From: Phialocephala subalpina
Lineage: Eukaryota > Ascomycota > Leotiomycetes > Helotiales > Mollisiaceae
Direction: 5' to 3'
NCBI GenBank assembly: GCA_900073065.1
Contig: FJOG01000018.1
Location: forward strand, 552,079-616,078
DNA length: 64,000 bases
Each line of letters starts with the position of its first letter. Within the stretch, counting starts at the first letter, position 1. The notes beneath the pieces were generated by a model that made no database searches, was not told the origin of the DNA, and was given only the letters and a program-made list of their open reading frames with translations. This document shows, piece by piece, positions 23,331-34,800 of this stretch. A program made the translations under genes and the position numbers.

Positions 23331-25086
23331 ATGACTGACATGAGCTACCAACTTGCTTCCCATGCGTGCGCCTCGTGTAGACAGCGAAAAAGGAAATGCG
23401 ATAAACTGCTTCCTCAATGCTCTTTATGCTCCAAGTAAGCAATTCTCCGACAGTATGCAGGTAAAATTTCTCCGAAACTTATACCAATTCTAGGAAGAAC
23501 CTCACTTGCACTTACTCAACCGGGAATACCCCACCTTCACTCACCCCCTCGTCAGATGTTTTCTTTCCCAATGGGGCGGCTGCCCCTGAAACTTCAAAGT
23601 TCCCTGCAGTGTTCTTCCTTGACGCGAACCTCTTCCAGAAAGCACAATTTGAGATCCCAAGAGCGGAAATACCAACTCCAAAATATGTCCTCGATCTCGT
23701 AGGAGATATAGGTGAATGGCGGGTCATCGCAACCAAGTTCTTTGAGACCGTCAACCACTTTATGCCGATTGTCTCAAGGTCAAGGCTTTATGGAAAGCTG
23801 CTCAATCCTTTAGCACCCCGTCGCAACGATGTTGTATTGCTCATTCTCTGTTTACGACTCATCTGCATGCTTCCGGCTGGAACTCCGATGTCTAGAAGAC
23901 CAGAATATCTCGCAGCCAAAAGGTTCCACGCTGAGCTTGAGATCTCGGGGGCTTTCAGCCCTCAGGTCTTGCAATCGGGCGTCCTAATCGCGCTCTATGA
24001 ATTCGGTCATGCCATCTACCCGGCAGCGTATCTCACAGTTGGCGGCCTTGCACGATATGGAATCTCTTCTGGTATTGATGGAGCCGGACCTTCTCAGATG
24101 ACACCTCCAAGCGATTGGATCGAGGCAGAAGAAAGGAAGCGAGCTTGGTGGGCTGTTTTGATTCTAGATCGGTGGGTATTCATACATAGGTACCAAAGCC
24201 AAAGTGTTGATGCCAAACAGTTCCGTCAATCTTGGAAACCCAACAAGGACACTGGCGACACAAGAGCCGTCCCCTTCAAGCGTGCTGCCGATGTGTGACG
24301 ACTTTTGGGACCAAGGGGTAAGCATTCTAATTCCGCTTCAAAACTTTCAAGTGTCTCACATCGAAAAGATCTTGAGTTCGGACGAACCATTCACTCTCTC
24401 CTCGCCTGCAAGCCTCCAAATTGGACGATTTGCTCGATTTGCGCAAGCTACATTTTTGCTAGGTCGAGTCTACAAGCATGTCTCGGACTCCACCCTAAGC
24501 AAAGACTTCTTAGAGGAAGAAGCTACTCAGCTCCGACGAACCTTACAAGCACTGGCTACGATCGTCGACATCGAAGGCCAAGGCAGGAAGTTACAATTCT
24601 GCACGCAGGCAGCTCTGTGCTACAGGTACCTATCCGATCCTCTCCCAGTCATTTCAAGCTAACTTCAGCAGTGGCATGCTCCTCCTGCAAGAGTCATACA
24701 GCTGTCTTTGTAAAGTCCCATCACCAGATATCCACTTCTGGGATCCAACCATATCAATTGCAGAAAGCATCGCAAGGGAATCTGCGAGAATCGCAACATC
24801 GTTCTTAGCGAAAAATGATGTTGGACCTGCTACTGAGAAAGTATCGCCGTTTATTCTTCACCTCTTCTATCATTCGCAGGTAATATTTTTAGAGAAGGCA
24901 AAGAGGACAGGAATTGAAGCTGCTGCTGAATCGGTGGGTGTACTGAGTAAGGTCCTCGTAGTCATGGATGAGAGATGGAAGGCAGCCGGCAAGTGTTCTC
25001 GTTGATGGATTGAAGATGAGGTTCTAACTTGAGTAGGAGAATATCTGGAAATATTACAGGCAAGAGAGTTGTCGTATTTTGGGTGA
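23331..25086 (+). CDS. Zn(II)2Cys6 transcription factor
   Basis: Nuclear fungal regulator. Model: exons 23331-23434, 23494-24171, 24221-24625, 24669-24988 and 25037-25086, giving 518 residues. The binuclear cluster lies at residues 13-41 (CASCRQRKRKCD, then CSLC), split by intron 1. The middle domain contains the fungal TF hallmark (EERKRAWWAVLILDR joined across intron 2 to SVNLGNPTRTLATQ) and GRFARFAQATFLLGRV. Introns 1-3 are 59, 49 and 43 nt. The last intron begins GCAAGT and ends GAGTAG; using it replaces a premature KCSR stop by GEYLEILQARELSYFG, the usual kind of C-terminus for this family. No adjacent pathway genes hint at a target. Confidence 0.85.
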
Positions 25087-25411
25087 TATTGATGAACATT
25101 GAGAGAACCTCTGAAAATCAAGCCGGGGTTCAGGTTGACGCGCGAATCTCGAGATGAAAGTGAGTCCTAAGCATCAACAGCCGCAGCTCGAAGGAAAGAT
25201 GACAAAAAGAAACAGAGTCGCGAGGATGAGCACACCTACCTGAGGATTTCGGTTGTGGCGAGGGCATGAGACCACATTCATCCCCCAATCTCAGTTGCAT
25301 CAGACACTTGTTGGTCGCGGCTGAATGCGCGTTAGACGGAGATTGGAAAAACTGAAAGGAAACACGTCCTGGCTTCGACAAACTGGACTGTTTACGCGAA
25401 TAATGCAGCCC

Positions 25412-25742
25412 AAAAAAGGTGCTCAAGCTGTCGAGGTTTTGATATTAGAAATGAACTTACTCTAGCTAGTTTGCATCCCTGGGCATCAACTTGAGGTTGT
25501 GTTGGACGTCAATTCTGATTTCAAAGAAATTCACCAATCGTCACTGCTATTGATCCTAATTGTCAGTATAAGCTGTGACAGCTTGATACATATTAGTTGA
25601 TGCTGTCTGCCAAGTGGTGCAATGCTTCACACTGCGAATATGATCTGATCCTATAACTTGTTAGTATCGGAAAGTGACGAAGCTGAAGGGTTAAAGCCTC
25701 GACAGCTGAGTGGATGGTAGCAGAAAAGTTGCTTATTTAAAT
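25412..25742 (-). repeat. Hairpin-armed, splice-site-bearing element, copy A
   Basis: In minus orientation the order is: AT box (ATTTAAATAAGCAACTTT, 25742-25725); left arm CTCAGCTGTCGAGGCTT (25710-25694); branch-like CTAAC and acceptor TAG with GATCAG starting at 25650; GAAGCATTGC (25628-25619); a donor GTAAGTTCATTTCT from 25460; right arm CCTCGACAGCTTGAGC (25436-25421); and a T6 run. The arms are inverted repeats of each other. The enclosed 'exon' is 190 nt and has no long open frame. The blocks recur in copies B and C in the same order. Confidence 0.65.
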
Positions 25743-26206
25743 TTATATAATGCTTGAGACGACAATGCTGAATAGCGGGTGATATGAGTGGATATTGAAT
25801 AATGAAAACGGAATTTTGATGCGATGGAAGTTGAAGCTCTTGCAAAGCTGAGAGAATATAGACGCGAACGCCCCACACTTTCACTTTCAAGCTGCACGCA
25901 AAAATCTGACCTTTCATTCCTCAAACTATTAGACGCTTAGTAGCTTCCATTTTGAAGTAGAGAATGGGATACAAAGGCAATCATGGTGAAATGACATGTG
26001 CATTGTGGTTCGGGTCACGTAGTGCTAGAAGCAGAAATTATCGAGGTTAATCCTCTCATGTAAGCTCTCCAGGATCTAATGTGATCTTCTAGAACTTGAT
26101 AACAAACTGCTCTTGTTTTGATGTGAGGCAGTTTATAATATTGAAGCCCAACTTGCTTTAAGTAGCTTGCGAGTGAGAAAAGGGGTTGACAAGTGGAGCG
26201 AGTCCA

Positions 26207-26236
26207 GCTTCGGCTTCGGCTTCGGCTTCGGCTTCG
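26207..26236. repeat. Microsatellite (GCTTCG)5
   Basis: Five perfect copies of the hexamer GCTTCG, lying immediately beside the T-run end of element copy B. On the minus strand it would encode an Arg-Ser or Glu-Ala run, but no gene is supported there. Confidence 0.9.
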
Positions 26237-26247
26237 AATTCTTTCTC

Positions 26248-26597
26248 CAAAAAAAAAGGGTGCACAAGCTATCGAGGCTGTAGAATTAGATCTTGACTTA
26301 CAATTGATTGCCCTCGTCCCCCGGCAAGACTTGGACGTGTGACGGGATATCCTGTCTGGCATCACTCCACCGGTGGCTGTAACTTGTCAGCAGATCTGCT
26401 CCACTAGGTACGAGTTACTTGATCCCATTCTCTCAATCATTGAGCACTACGCCCTGATACTTCTTGAGTTACGGTGGCACGGAGCAATGCTACACGTCCA
26501 TGACCCTAAAAACTGTTAGCTCAGCTAAGTTTGAAGATAAGGGAGGGGTGAAGCCTCGACAGTTGAGCTAAAGTTTGGAAGAAAGTTGTTATTTAAT
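26248..26597 (-). repeat. Hairpin-armed, splice-site-bearing element, copy B
   Basis: Same order as copy A on the minus strand: AT box ATTAAATAACAACTTT (26597-26582); left arm GCTCAACTGTCGAGGC (26568-26553); CTAACAGTTTTTAG acceptor with GGTCATGG from 26505; TAGCATTGCTCC; donor GTAAGTC from 26301; right arm CCTCGATAGCTTGTGC (26277-26262); and a T9 run. The core is 204 nt. It is about 500 bp from copy A in the same orientation. Confidence 0.65.
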
Positions 26598-27734
26598 TTC
26601 ATACAAGTCAAAAATACAGCAACTTACAAGCATGCAAAGAAAACAGCCGAAAACTGAATTGGTCCAGCAATCCACTTGACAGGAAGCGTTCCATAATCAT
26701 TACCTGCCCGGAACAAGAGAGGAGTATTTTTTTGCTTAAGGTCACCTCTGAATGTGAGGTCCCATCTCTCCTCTGCGATCAACCTGTTACATTCCGCGAA
26801 GACCGTACCCATTTAGTTTTGAAACTGCTGAGCTGGAACAGCTATTTCTTGGCGACTTCGAGATTTAAGCTGGCGCATCTCGACATATCTCCTTTCTGAA
26901 TCTGGGGAGAATTTTTGCTTTGGGAGTACTTCGGGTTTTTGGTGACCGATGAAGCATGTGGTGGCTCTCCTAGGTGGCCGAGAATTTTGGTACTTTGGTT
27001 ACCAGTATGTGATTGTTGCACGAGATTTGAAATCTTTGTCACGAGGGTTGAAGCGAGATGTATTTTCTGTTGAGCGTTGCTTGAGGATAGAACTGGAAAT
27101 GTGAATTCACGAGTGTGGGTGTGATGATTTTCTGGAGTCTCGCGATGTCCAATTAGTCACGATTCACTTCTGTAAAAGCCATTGCCCAAGATCCGTTGAC
27201 CCTGGGCATAAGGTGATGAGTTACAGTTGACGCTGCTTCCTGTTTGTCCATGTTCTTGATGAGCAACACGTTACTCCCCTTTACCCCACAGCACCACCGT
27301 CTCAATTGACACATCACATCACTCCTTTCCCCTTGGGCAGCAACCGAACCCCTCATCCCTTTCGGACCGCACCAGCTTAGCCTTGCCCAGGGCCTCTACA
27401 CCCATTTCTCTAGAAATTCTCCCTCGGACATATGCTCCAGGTCTCGAACAACTTTGTTCGACACACCAAGTCGGCATTGAAAGCAATCAGTGGCAACATC
27501 CCCATCAAAACATCGATTTTCCTCTTCGGCTCAGTGCTCGCCGATCCGTCCCTCCCTTGCCACTTGGTAAGCTTTTCTGTCAATTGTCATTTACCATGAG
27601 GCGCTTGACCCGAGGAGATGATGTACCCCACGTTTCTTGACAATAATTAAACTTCAAGAAATAATGATGAGAGGATAAGCGATAAGCGAGGTTGAGAGTC
27701 TAACTTCTCACGGCGTTCAACGGTCTCATCTCTA

Positions 27735-27973
27735 CGGGTAGGGAAAAAGTGGCCGATTTTGGCGAGGCGCACAAATGTGACAAATGTACAATTCTGCCAA
27801 CGAAGAATTAATAAAAGTCTTAAGTTATTACATTTGCAAGCTCAATAGGTATTTTGATTGCGATATCGGAAAGCGTATGAAATTCGACGTGCGGAAAGTT
27901 GAGAAATAAGGCATTCCGTACATTGGATTTTGATGTTCTCGCGTGCCAAAATCGGCAACTTTTTACCTACCCG
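27735..27973. mobile_element. MITE-like element, 239 bp, TA-flanked
   Basis: Bounded by TA on each side, with terminal inverted repeats of about 29 bp. The left end reads CGGGTAGGGAAAAAGTGGCC followed by GATTTTGGC; the right end, reverse-complemented, reads CGGGTAGGTAAAAAGTTGCC followed by GATTTTGGC, so two mismatches. Subterminal sequences (ATGTACAATTCTGCC versus ATGTACGGAATGCC) are also related in inverted orientation. There is no coding capacity. TA target duplication and this size fit a non-autonomous Tc1/mariner-type element; no autonomous partner is in the window. Confidence 0.7.
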
Positions 27974-28081
27974 TAGAGCTCGTACCAAGCTCGCCAAGAC
28001 AATAGTGTTCAGACTAAAAATAAGGGTTTTTTTAGCGAGAATCTATTGACAACCGTGGACCCCTACGCCGATCAGTAAGGA

Positions 28082-28581
28082 GAAAGTAGAGATTGACGTT
28101 TTGCGAGGAGATGCATGATAGCCCAAGCCTATCAAAGACCCTTATTGTTCTAAAATCTTAGTTTTTGAGATGGTTTGGGAATGGATTTGCGTCTGCATGA
28201 ACGAGGTCGAGCGGCCTTGAGGTTGACATGGGGCTTAGTACCGCATTTGGAAACTAATGAGCTCGAGAGAATTGATCCCACATGATGCTCAACATCGGTG
28301 CATGTACAAGGCTGGGTGAATTGTCATGTTCGAAAGTAGAGATTGACGTTTTGCGAGGAGATGCATGATAGCCCAAGCCTATCAAAGACCCTTATTGTTC
28401 TAAAATCTTAGTTTTTGAGATGGTTTGGGAATGGATTTGCGTCTGCATGAACGAGGTCGAGCGGCCTTGAGGTTGACATGGGGCTTAGTACCGCATTTGG
28501 AAACTAATGAGCTCGAGAGAATTGATCCCACATGATGCTCAACATCGGTGCATGTACAAGGCTGGGTGAATTGTCATGTTC
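28082..28581. repeat. Exact tandem duplication, 2 x 250 bp
   Basis: 28082-28331 and 28332-28581 are identical over all 250 bases as far as I can read them. Each starts GAAAGTAGAGATTGACG and ends TTGTCATGTTC. There is no coding capacity. Perfect identity means a very recent duplication or an assembly artefact. Confidence 0.95.
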
Positions 28582-31172
28582 CTCGTATGGTAGGTAACAC
28601 AACTTACGCAAAGGAAAATTGCAGTCCGTACAACAGTCTTCGGCAAAACCCATTACTCCACACAAACGGCCTACTCGGTCATAAAAAGCCGCTTTCTTTG
28701 TGTCGCACATCCTATCCTATGGTTTAAATCCCAAAGTGAAAGCCAATTAGAGCCCCCGACAGAACCGAGAACAACCTTGCGTCCTACAACACTTGAATGC
28801 TCTGTTTCACAGCATAGAACGCAGCTGTCAGAACTGTTGTGGAAGCTGCAATGTCGCACATGCTCTATACTTTCCCATTCTGAAAGACGGGTAGGAAAGG
28901 AAAGAGCGATACATGGAGGAGCTCGTGATCACCCGCTCTTTCTATTTCCGAGTATCCGCCAACCCAGACTCCGGAATCAGCATCTTGCATTGCGGGTATC
29001 CCCATGAAACGGGCTTCGCTTCTTGACCTTCATTTCGAGAACCGTAATATCCTTAACGAAAGCAAAGTAAGCTGTGGCTCATGTTACAGACGAGATGCGT
29101 GAGGCTACACAAGAGCTTGAGAAAGAGGAGATGGATGCAAGCAGTGAGATTCGAATTGAGGGATGGGCCAGTGACCACTGCAAAGTCCGATGGCGGGGAA
29201 AGGCTGAATTTCCCCTCCTCTTCCTTCTTGAATTGAAGCTTTGCAGCAACTCCACACACACAATAAATCTCTACCCCACAATTTCAACTTGAAATGAGCA
29301 GAGATGCACTCCACTTATGAGTCGTGTGCTACAGCATTATTTCCCCACAATGTTGCCTCTTGGCTCTATCTTCAAGCAAACATTGCCTGCATTGTTTGAA
29401 ATTGTTGAGGAGCTGCCCAACCTTCCTCGCTAAAGCAAACGTGGGGCACAAGGAACCCCTGATTCAGAACCCCAGCCACTTTCACATGTCAATTCGCTTC
29501 CTCTTTCCAATCTTCCTCAATCTTCACCTCTCCAGCAGCAGAGTAATACGGACTGAATCTGCCTATGTATGGCTACATACAACCAGAATTGCACCGCTTA
29601 TTCGCGTGTCATGCAATCACGCACCTATCTCCTCGCGGAGAGTTCGGGTCTGGGTGTCACGCACTTGGGTTCTGTTGGCGGTTCGTTATCTCGTGCCCTG
29701 TCACTCGTGATATGGGGCCTGAACAACTCATCCCATTTGTATACCCTCAAAAGCTTCTATGCTGACGCCGATGAAAGCCGTTCCGATAACGGGGTTTCAA
29801 TTCTTCAATTCAATTCGTTGTCAATAACAGTCTCCTATCTTTACCGGTACGAAAATGTGTATCAATCTCTCCATCTCTGAATCTCTGAATCTGCTGCATA
29901 CAACCTTAAAAGTGTAAAGACTGAGAAGGGAATTGATCGGACAGGTTCTTGAAGCGCCATAATCTCCCAGTCAAGCTTTCACCGTCATGTACAGTACATA
30001 CTCTACAGAATCGTGCATATCTCTTCCTTGCCCCTCGTCCTTTCCCTCAACTCCTCCCCCCAACCTCGCTAACCCTCCCCACCACAACAGATAAGAACAC
30101 CAGGGCATAAGAACAAAATTCCGACTGGCCTACGTGGTCCTGCACGAAAGATTTAATGAACGAGGTTTGCAACCACTACACTCTCGCAAGTGAATCTGGG
30201 CGTCTGCAAGGCGTGAGTGGGGGGTGTGAACGCCTCCACCCTCCATTTCTGGGGTACGCGTTTCTTTGGCCGACAGTCATGAACTATATTGTCCTTGGAC
30301 TAACTACTCCATGCAGACAGCAGCAGGTAATCTTTGCCCTCGATCCGGAGAAGATTCCTCCTGCCAACCCTCCATTCTCTGCCGAAGTAGATTGGACCGA
30401 ACTGGACCCGTGATCTTCGGGGTCTTGAAGGGTCCAGGGACCTGGAGGGAACTTGACAGAGGCGACCTTTTCGGTGGAGTAGTTCATGAGAGAAAGAGCT
30501 TGATAGGCAAGGAGGAAGCGGAGATAGTCCCCCAACAAACTATCTAGCCCACACCTCCACCTTCTGGCGCCGCACTCCATTTCCATACCCCAACTCGCCG
30601 ACTCATGTTTGAAAGTGGATAGGTTCGCAACCACCATCTCACATACATATCCTGAACTAAGATTAACTAAACTAGATCCCGTACCGTGTTTCCTCCCGTC
30701 AAGCCTACTCTCACCAAAGATGAGTCCAGACAACCGTTGTGGATCGAGAGTTCCTGATTATCGGCGGCAGCGAGCGATTCAGCGACTCATATCGTGTGAG
30801 GCGATGTCGGAGAGATGAAAGATGAAGATGGCGGTGAGGGAGATGTGTGTTTGCTGGAAAGTAAGAAATTTCGATGATCTTTGGTCTTGCATTAGGGTGA
30901 GAAGGGAAAGTGAGTGGGGATGGATGGATTGGGGAATTATGAGGTTGTTGATACCTGTCTACCTAGCGAGAAGTACTGTACTTCTCCACTTGTGTACCTA
31001 TCACATGTGTGATGTTTGATAGCCGCTCTTATGACGGCGGCAATTGAAATGATTATGCTGCCTCTTCGAGAATGGGTAAAGGGTTTGCTTTGTTTGGAGA
31101 TGAGTGCATGAACGCCTGTCAGTAGTGAAATGATATTCCTGGCGATCAACCTGAAGCACTCCACTGCTGTCC

Positions 31173-31800
31173 GTTGCACGACATCGACTCCTCTTTCTTT
31201 TGATGATCTCTGCTCCTCTCACCTCACTCGACACGCCTCATCTTGATACAGTACGCGATGCACCCCAGGATCTGCAAGCATCTCATCTCATCCAGCCTCG
31301 TCTCCGTCTCCGTCAGCAGAAGGAAGCGATTCGCGGCTCGTTTTTCAAAAGATGTCGATCCGATCCGTGATGCCGTGAGAACGATCTAATTTGGCCACTC
31401 TCAACGAACCGAGCCGAATTGTGGACTCTCGTTCCAGTTGCACGACAGCGACTCCTCTTTATCTCATGCCATCCTTCTTATTCATCTCGCTTCATACTCC
31501 CAATCTCGAGACGCCTCGCCTCCCCAAGCCTTGCCAGTATATGCGGCCAAGCCAGAGGGGAAACTCCAGCCTCGTTTAATCTCATTCAGCATACTTCGTA
31601 CACGGAGGTAACAGCATATGCAAGTTCAACGCGAGACCCCAGCCGCGTCCCCACAGCTCCAGAAATACACTGGTGCGTTATGCAGTGGCGCTTCCAGCGA
31701 CAGTTTAAGGAGCGAGGAGAGAAAGAGCAAGAGGAGCCAAGATGAGGAGTGCAGGATGACTGCGTCTCTGCTCTCGCCACAAAACTCGTGATGCCGTAAG
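31173..31800. repeat. Diverged direct repeat block, period about 265 bp
   Basis: Three anchors recur in the same order. A 24-base block beginning GTTGCACGACA occurs at 31173 and 31437 with one mismatch. CCAGCCTCGT occurs at 31292 and 31566. A GTGATGCCGTRAGA block occurs at 31366 and 31788. The second copy carries an extra 150 bp or so between anchors two and three. A CTCCTCAACGGCC block near 31817 and again near 32150 suggests a third, more decayed copy. This is an old noncoding tandem duplication. Confidence 0.5.
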
Positions 31801-34800
31801 AGTGAGTTTCTCGCTCCTCTCAACGGCCCAGCAGCGAGGTTCCTTTCAATTATGCATGAAACGCGAAACAGACGTAGAGAAAGACTAGAAGAGGATTGTC
31901 TGTAGAAAGATAGGACATTTATTGCATCTCTGACGTTCCGTCGCGCGACAAATCTTGTGATTTTAGGTTCGTGGCTTTGTGGCATCGGTTATTTCCCCCA
32001 AGTCGTCTCGTTTCCCCTCGCGGCTCGTCAGATCCTTCCCCTCAATCATTACTCCAGACGAAGCCACTCATCGGCTAGATAGCCGTGTGCATCAAAGCAG
32101 AAAGAGACACAATGAGCATCCGGAGGTCAAAACCTCGTGTTTTAGGGTTCTTCTCCTCAACGGCCGGTCCCATCGGCCTGGATTCCATGCGAACACGAAA
32201 CTCAAAGACGATATTCTTGACACAGAAACAGATGATTGAGGAGAGAAGCTCCGTTCGGTGTTCAGGCTATAAAACTAGGGGTGTGGCGTCGTCCCTTTAA
32301 TCCTCCATCAATCGTAGGACATTACGAATGGAATGCGAAATGCAGTGAAACACGAAACGGATGCACAGAAAAAGAAGCCAGATTAGGCAATACTCTAAGA
32401 TCGTGAGAACCGACAAAAATGGAGGCAATAATAAACGTATCACGTCATCTCGCGTTGAGATCCATCATCCTCTGTGGACTCATCTCGATCCTTTCACTGG
32501 AAATAAATCTGGGGTGTGCGCAATCGGTTTGAGGATGATGGATGATGTGAGACAGGGTTTGAGTCCAACCAGGGGTCTAATGCGGGGTATTGTATGGAAC
32601 GGAAAGAGGAGCAGAGCCATTCAAACAACCGACTCGGAAGGTCGGCGGCAAAAGAAAGAAAGTAACGATATTTGAACTTACATCGCGATATGATCAGCGA
32701 AGGTTATTCGTACTACAAGGCTGTGCAAGGCTCCCACTTTTGTTCTCTTTGCCACTCCTGTCTTCGACCTTGCGTCCCCTCCCAAGTTCCCAACAACTTG
32801 AATCCTAGAAACACTAGCGCAAGTCTCACCCCATCTTCGAGGCAAAAACCACAGGTCTTCAGATTTGCAGTGGAGACGGAGACAAGCAGATCTTGGTAAT
32901 TGCGTAATAAAATAAACGTCTCATCCACGCCGACGTTTCGCCTCAATCGCATGATCGCTATCTTCGATTCTTGGGATTCCTCACTGCATCATGACATGAT
33001 GTACAAAGTACATGCCCTGACGCCAACCTTCAGTTCTTATCATTTACCACAAGAACGGATGTACCGGTACCAAGAAACTGATATTGACTGCTTCCCAATG
33101 AAATGCGCACGTAGCCATCCTCTTGGAACGGATCGCTACTTTGAGTAAATCCGAGAAACGTAATATTTCGCACTCGGGATCTGAGAACCGACAAAAAATC
33201 ATACGATGCCGAACTACGGCTCCGGATGCGTGGGGACATTCACATGCTTCCCGATTCGACCCCGAATCCTTCGTCAACCCATGTAAAGGCGAGATGCAAG
33301 ACATCCTGAGGGTCGCAAGCATGAAAGACCCTGGAATTATTGAAGCTGCCTGCAGGGACTTCCGAATGCATCTCTTTACCTTGATACTGTACCAATTCTT
33401 CCAGCCTCGCATCCACTTTGCTCTAGACCAACACAATTTGATGCTTATCATGGAGACGAAATAGCCGCCACAACTTGTGCCGGGGAGGAGAGAAAAGAAC
33501 GGAAGTACAAGCAGGGAACGAGCTCAGACAGGCAGTTGGCAAATGCAGGGTCCAAAGGGGTGGTGGGCCCTTATCTTGTGGCGTTTTCTTTCTCAATTGG
33601 GGAATTGCACCACTATGATGTGATGGTTGTGTGAGTACCGTATCATCTGGTTTGTACGGTACTTGGTAACTGCGCCTCTGCATTGAATTCCAATTCGCAA
33701 ACAGTAATATCGCCATCATCCAAGACATGTCGTTGCTTCAATAGTGGGTCAAAGATAAGCGCGCAGAAACTCGAATCAAAATGTTGAAGGCGACGATGAC
33801 ATTCCACGAAATTGCCCGTGCTTTCTGGACCGTGCGGTGCGACAAAAAAATTCAGCGAGCGAACTTTAATCCTTGTGAAGCTGGCGGATCATCCAAATTA
33901 GGAATTCCTACCCTGTTGAAAAAGCGTGAAACAGACAGGGAGCTTATTATTAATAGCAGAGACAAAGGCGTTGTGGCTGCATTTGCGCACAGAAAAAAAA
34001 AAAGGAAATTGAGTTGATACAACGGTGAATTGAAGCAACGAAGTAAGGGCTGGATGATTGGATGAGCGCAGTGCATGAGAGAGATGAACTGAAATGACAG
34101 ATTTGAGGACTTGGAAGAGATGAGGATGCGATGAGCAAGCCGCGTGGGTGTGCTGCGGCTTTTGTAGAAGAGAGGCCAGAAGCGTTGAGGCTGGTAATTA
34201 GGGTTCGCTGCGTTGGTGATGATTTTGAGTTTTGGAGGAACGAGCAGAGCGACAGGGCTGAAGATTGGTCTAGCCCTGAGGTCTGAGTTCTGGTGGAAAG
34301 TTTGAAGGCAGAGCTTCGAAGTCTGATGTGCTTTGAGCTTTCAAAGCTGTCCTTTTGCCGGCTTTCGCTTCTGCTGATCAAGATCGTGGGTATTTGTGCT
34401 TCGGTAACATCCATCCGTAGGTAGGGCATTCCGTTCAGTGAGAGAAAGTCCTGCAGTATGAGTAGTGCTGTACATAGCACTTTATATCACGGCTGCAGCC
34501 ATGCTTAGCGGTACTGACCTATCCATGCCCGCCGTTGACAGCGTTCGTTCACTTCAGACCAACCGCAACCGCGCATCCCAACTCCTCAGCATCTGCAACT
34601 AACATAGTCGCCCTCCAGAAAGAGAATTAAGAGGACGAGATGACTGCAGTAGTCTCTTTGCCCGCACAGCTTTGCGGCACGATCAGCTATCCGTCTTCCG
34701 CGTCCAGGAAACGATCGTCGCAACGAGAATACTTTAAAAGATGGTGTGGGTGAGAAAGAAGGCTAGGAAAGGAGAAGATCAGGAGGGTTGGGACCTGATT

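Noticed and set aside
24316..24349. A 34-nt GTAAGC...CAAG intron in the Zn2Cys6 gene
   Set aside because: Too short, no branch site, and reading through stays in frame with sensible sequence (DQGVSILIPL).
33950..34480. 176-codon minus-strand open frame
   Set aside because: Ser/Leu-rich translation ends in a run of Phe from a poly-A tract; nothing resembles a known protein.
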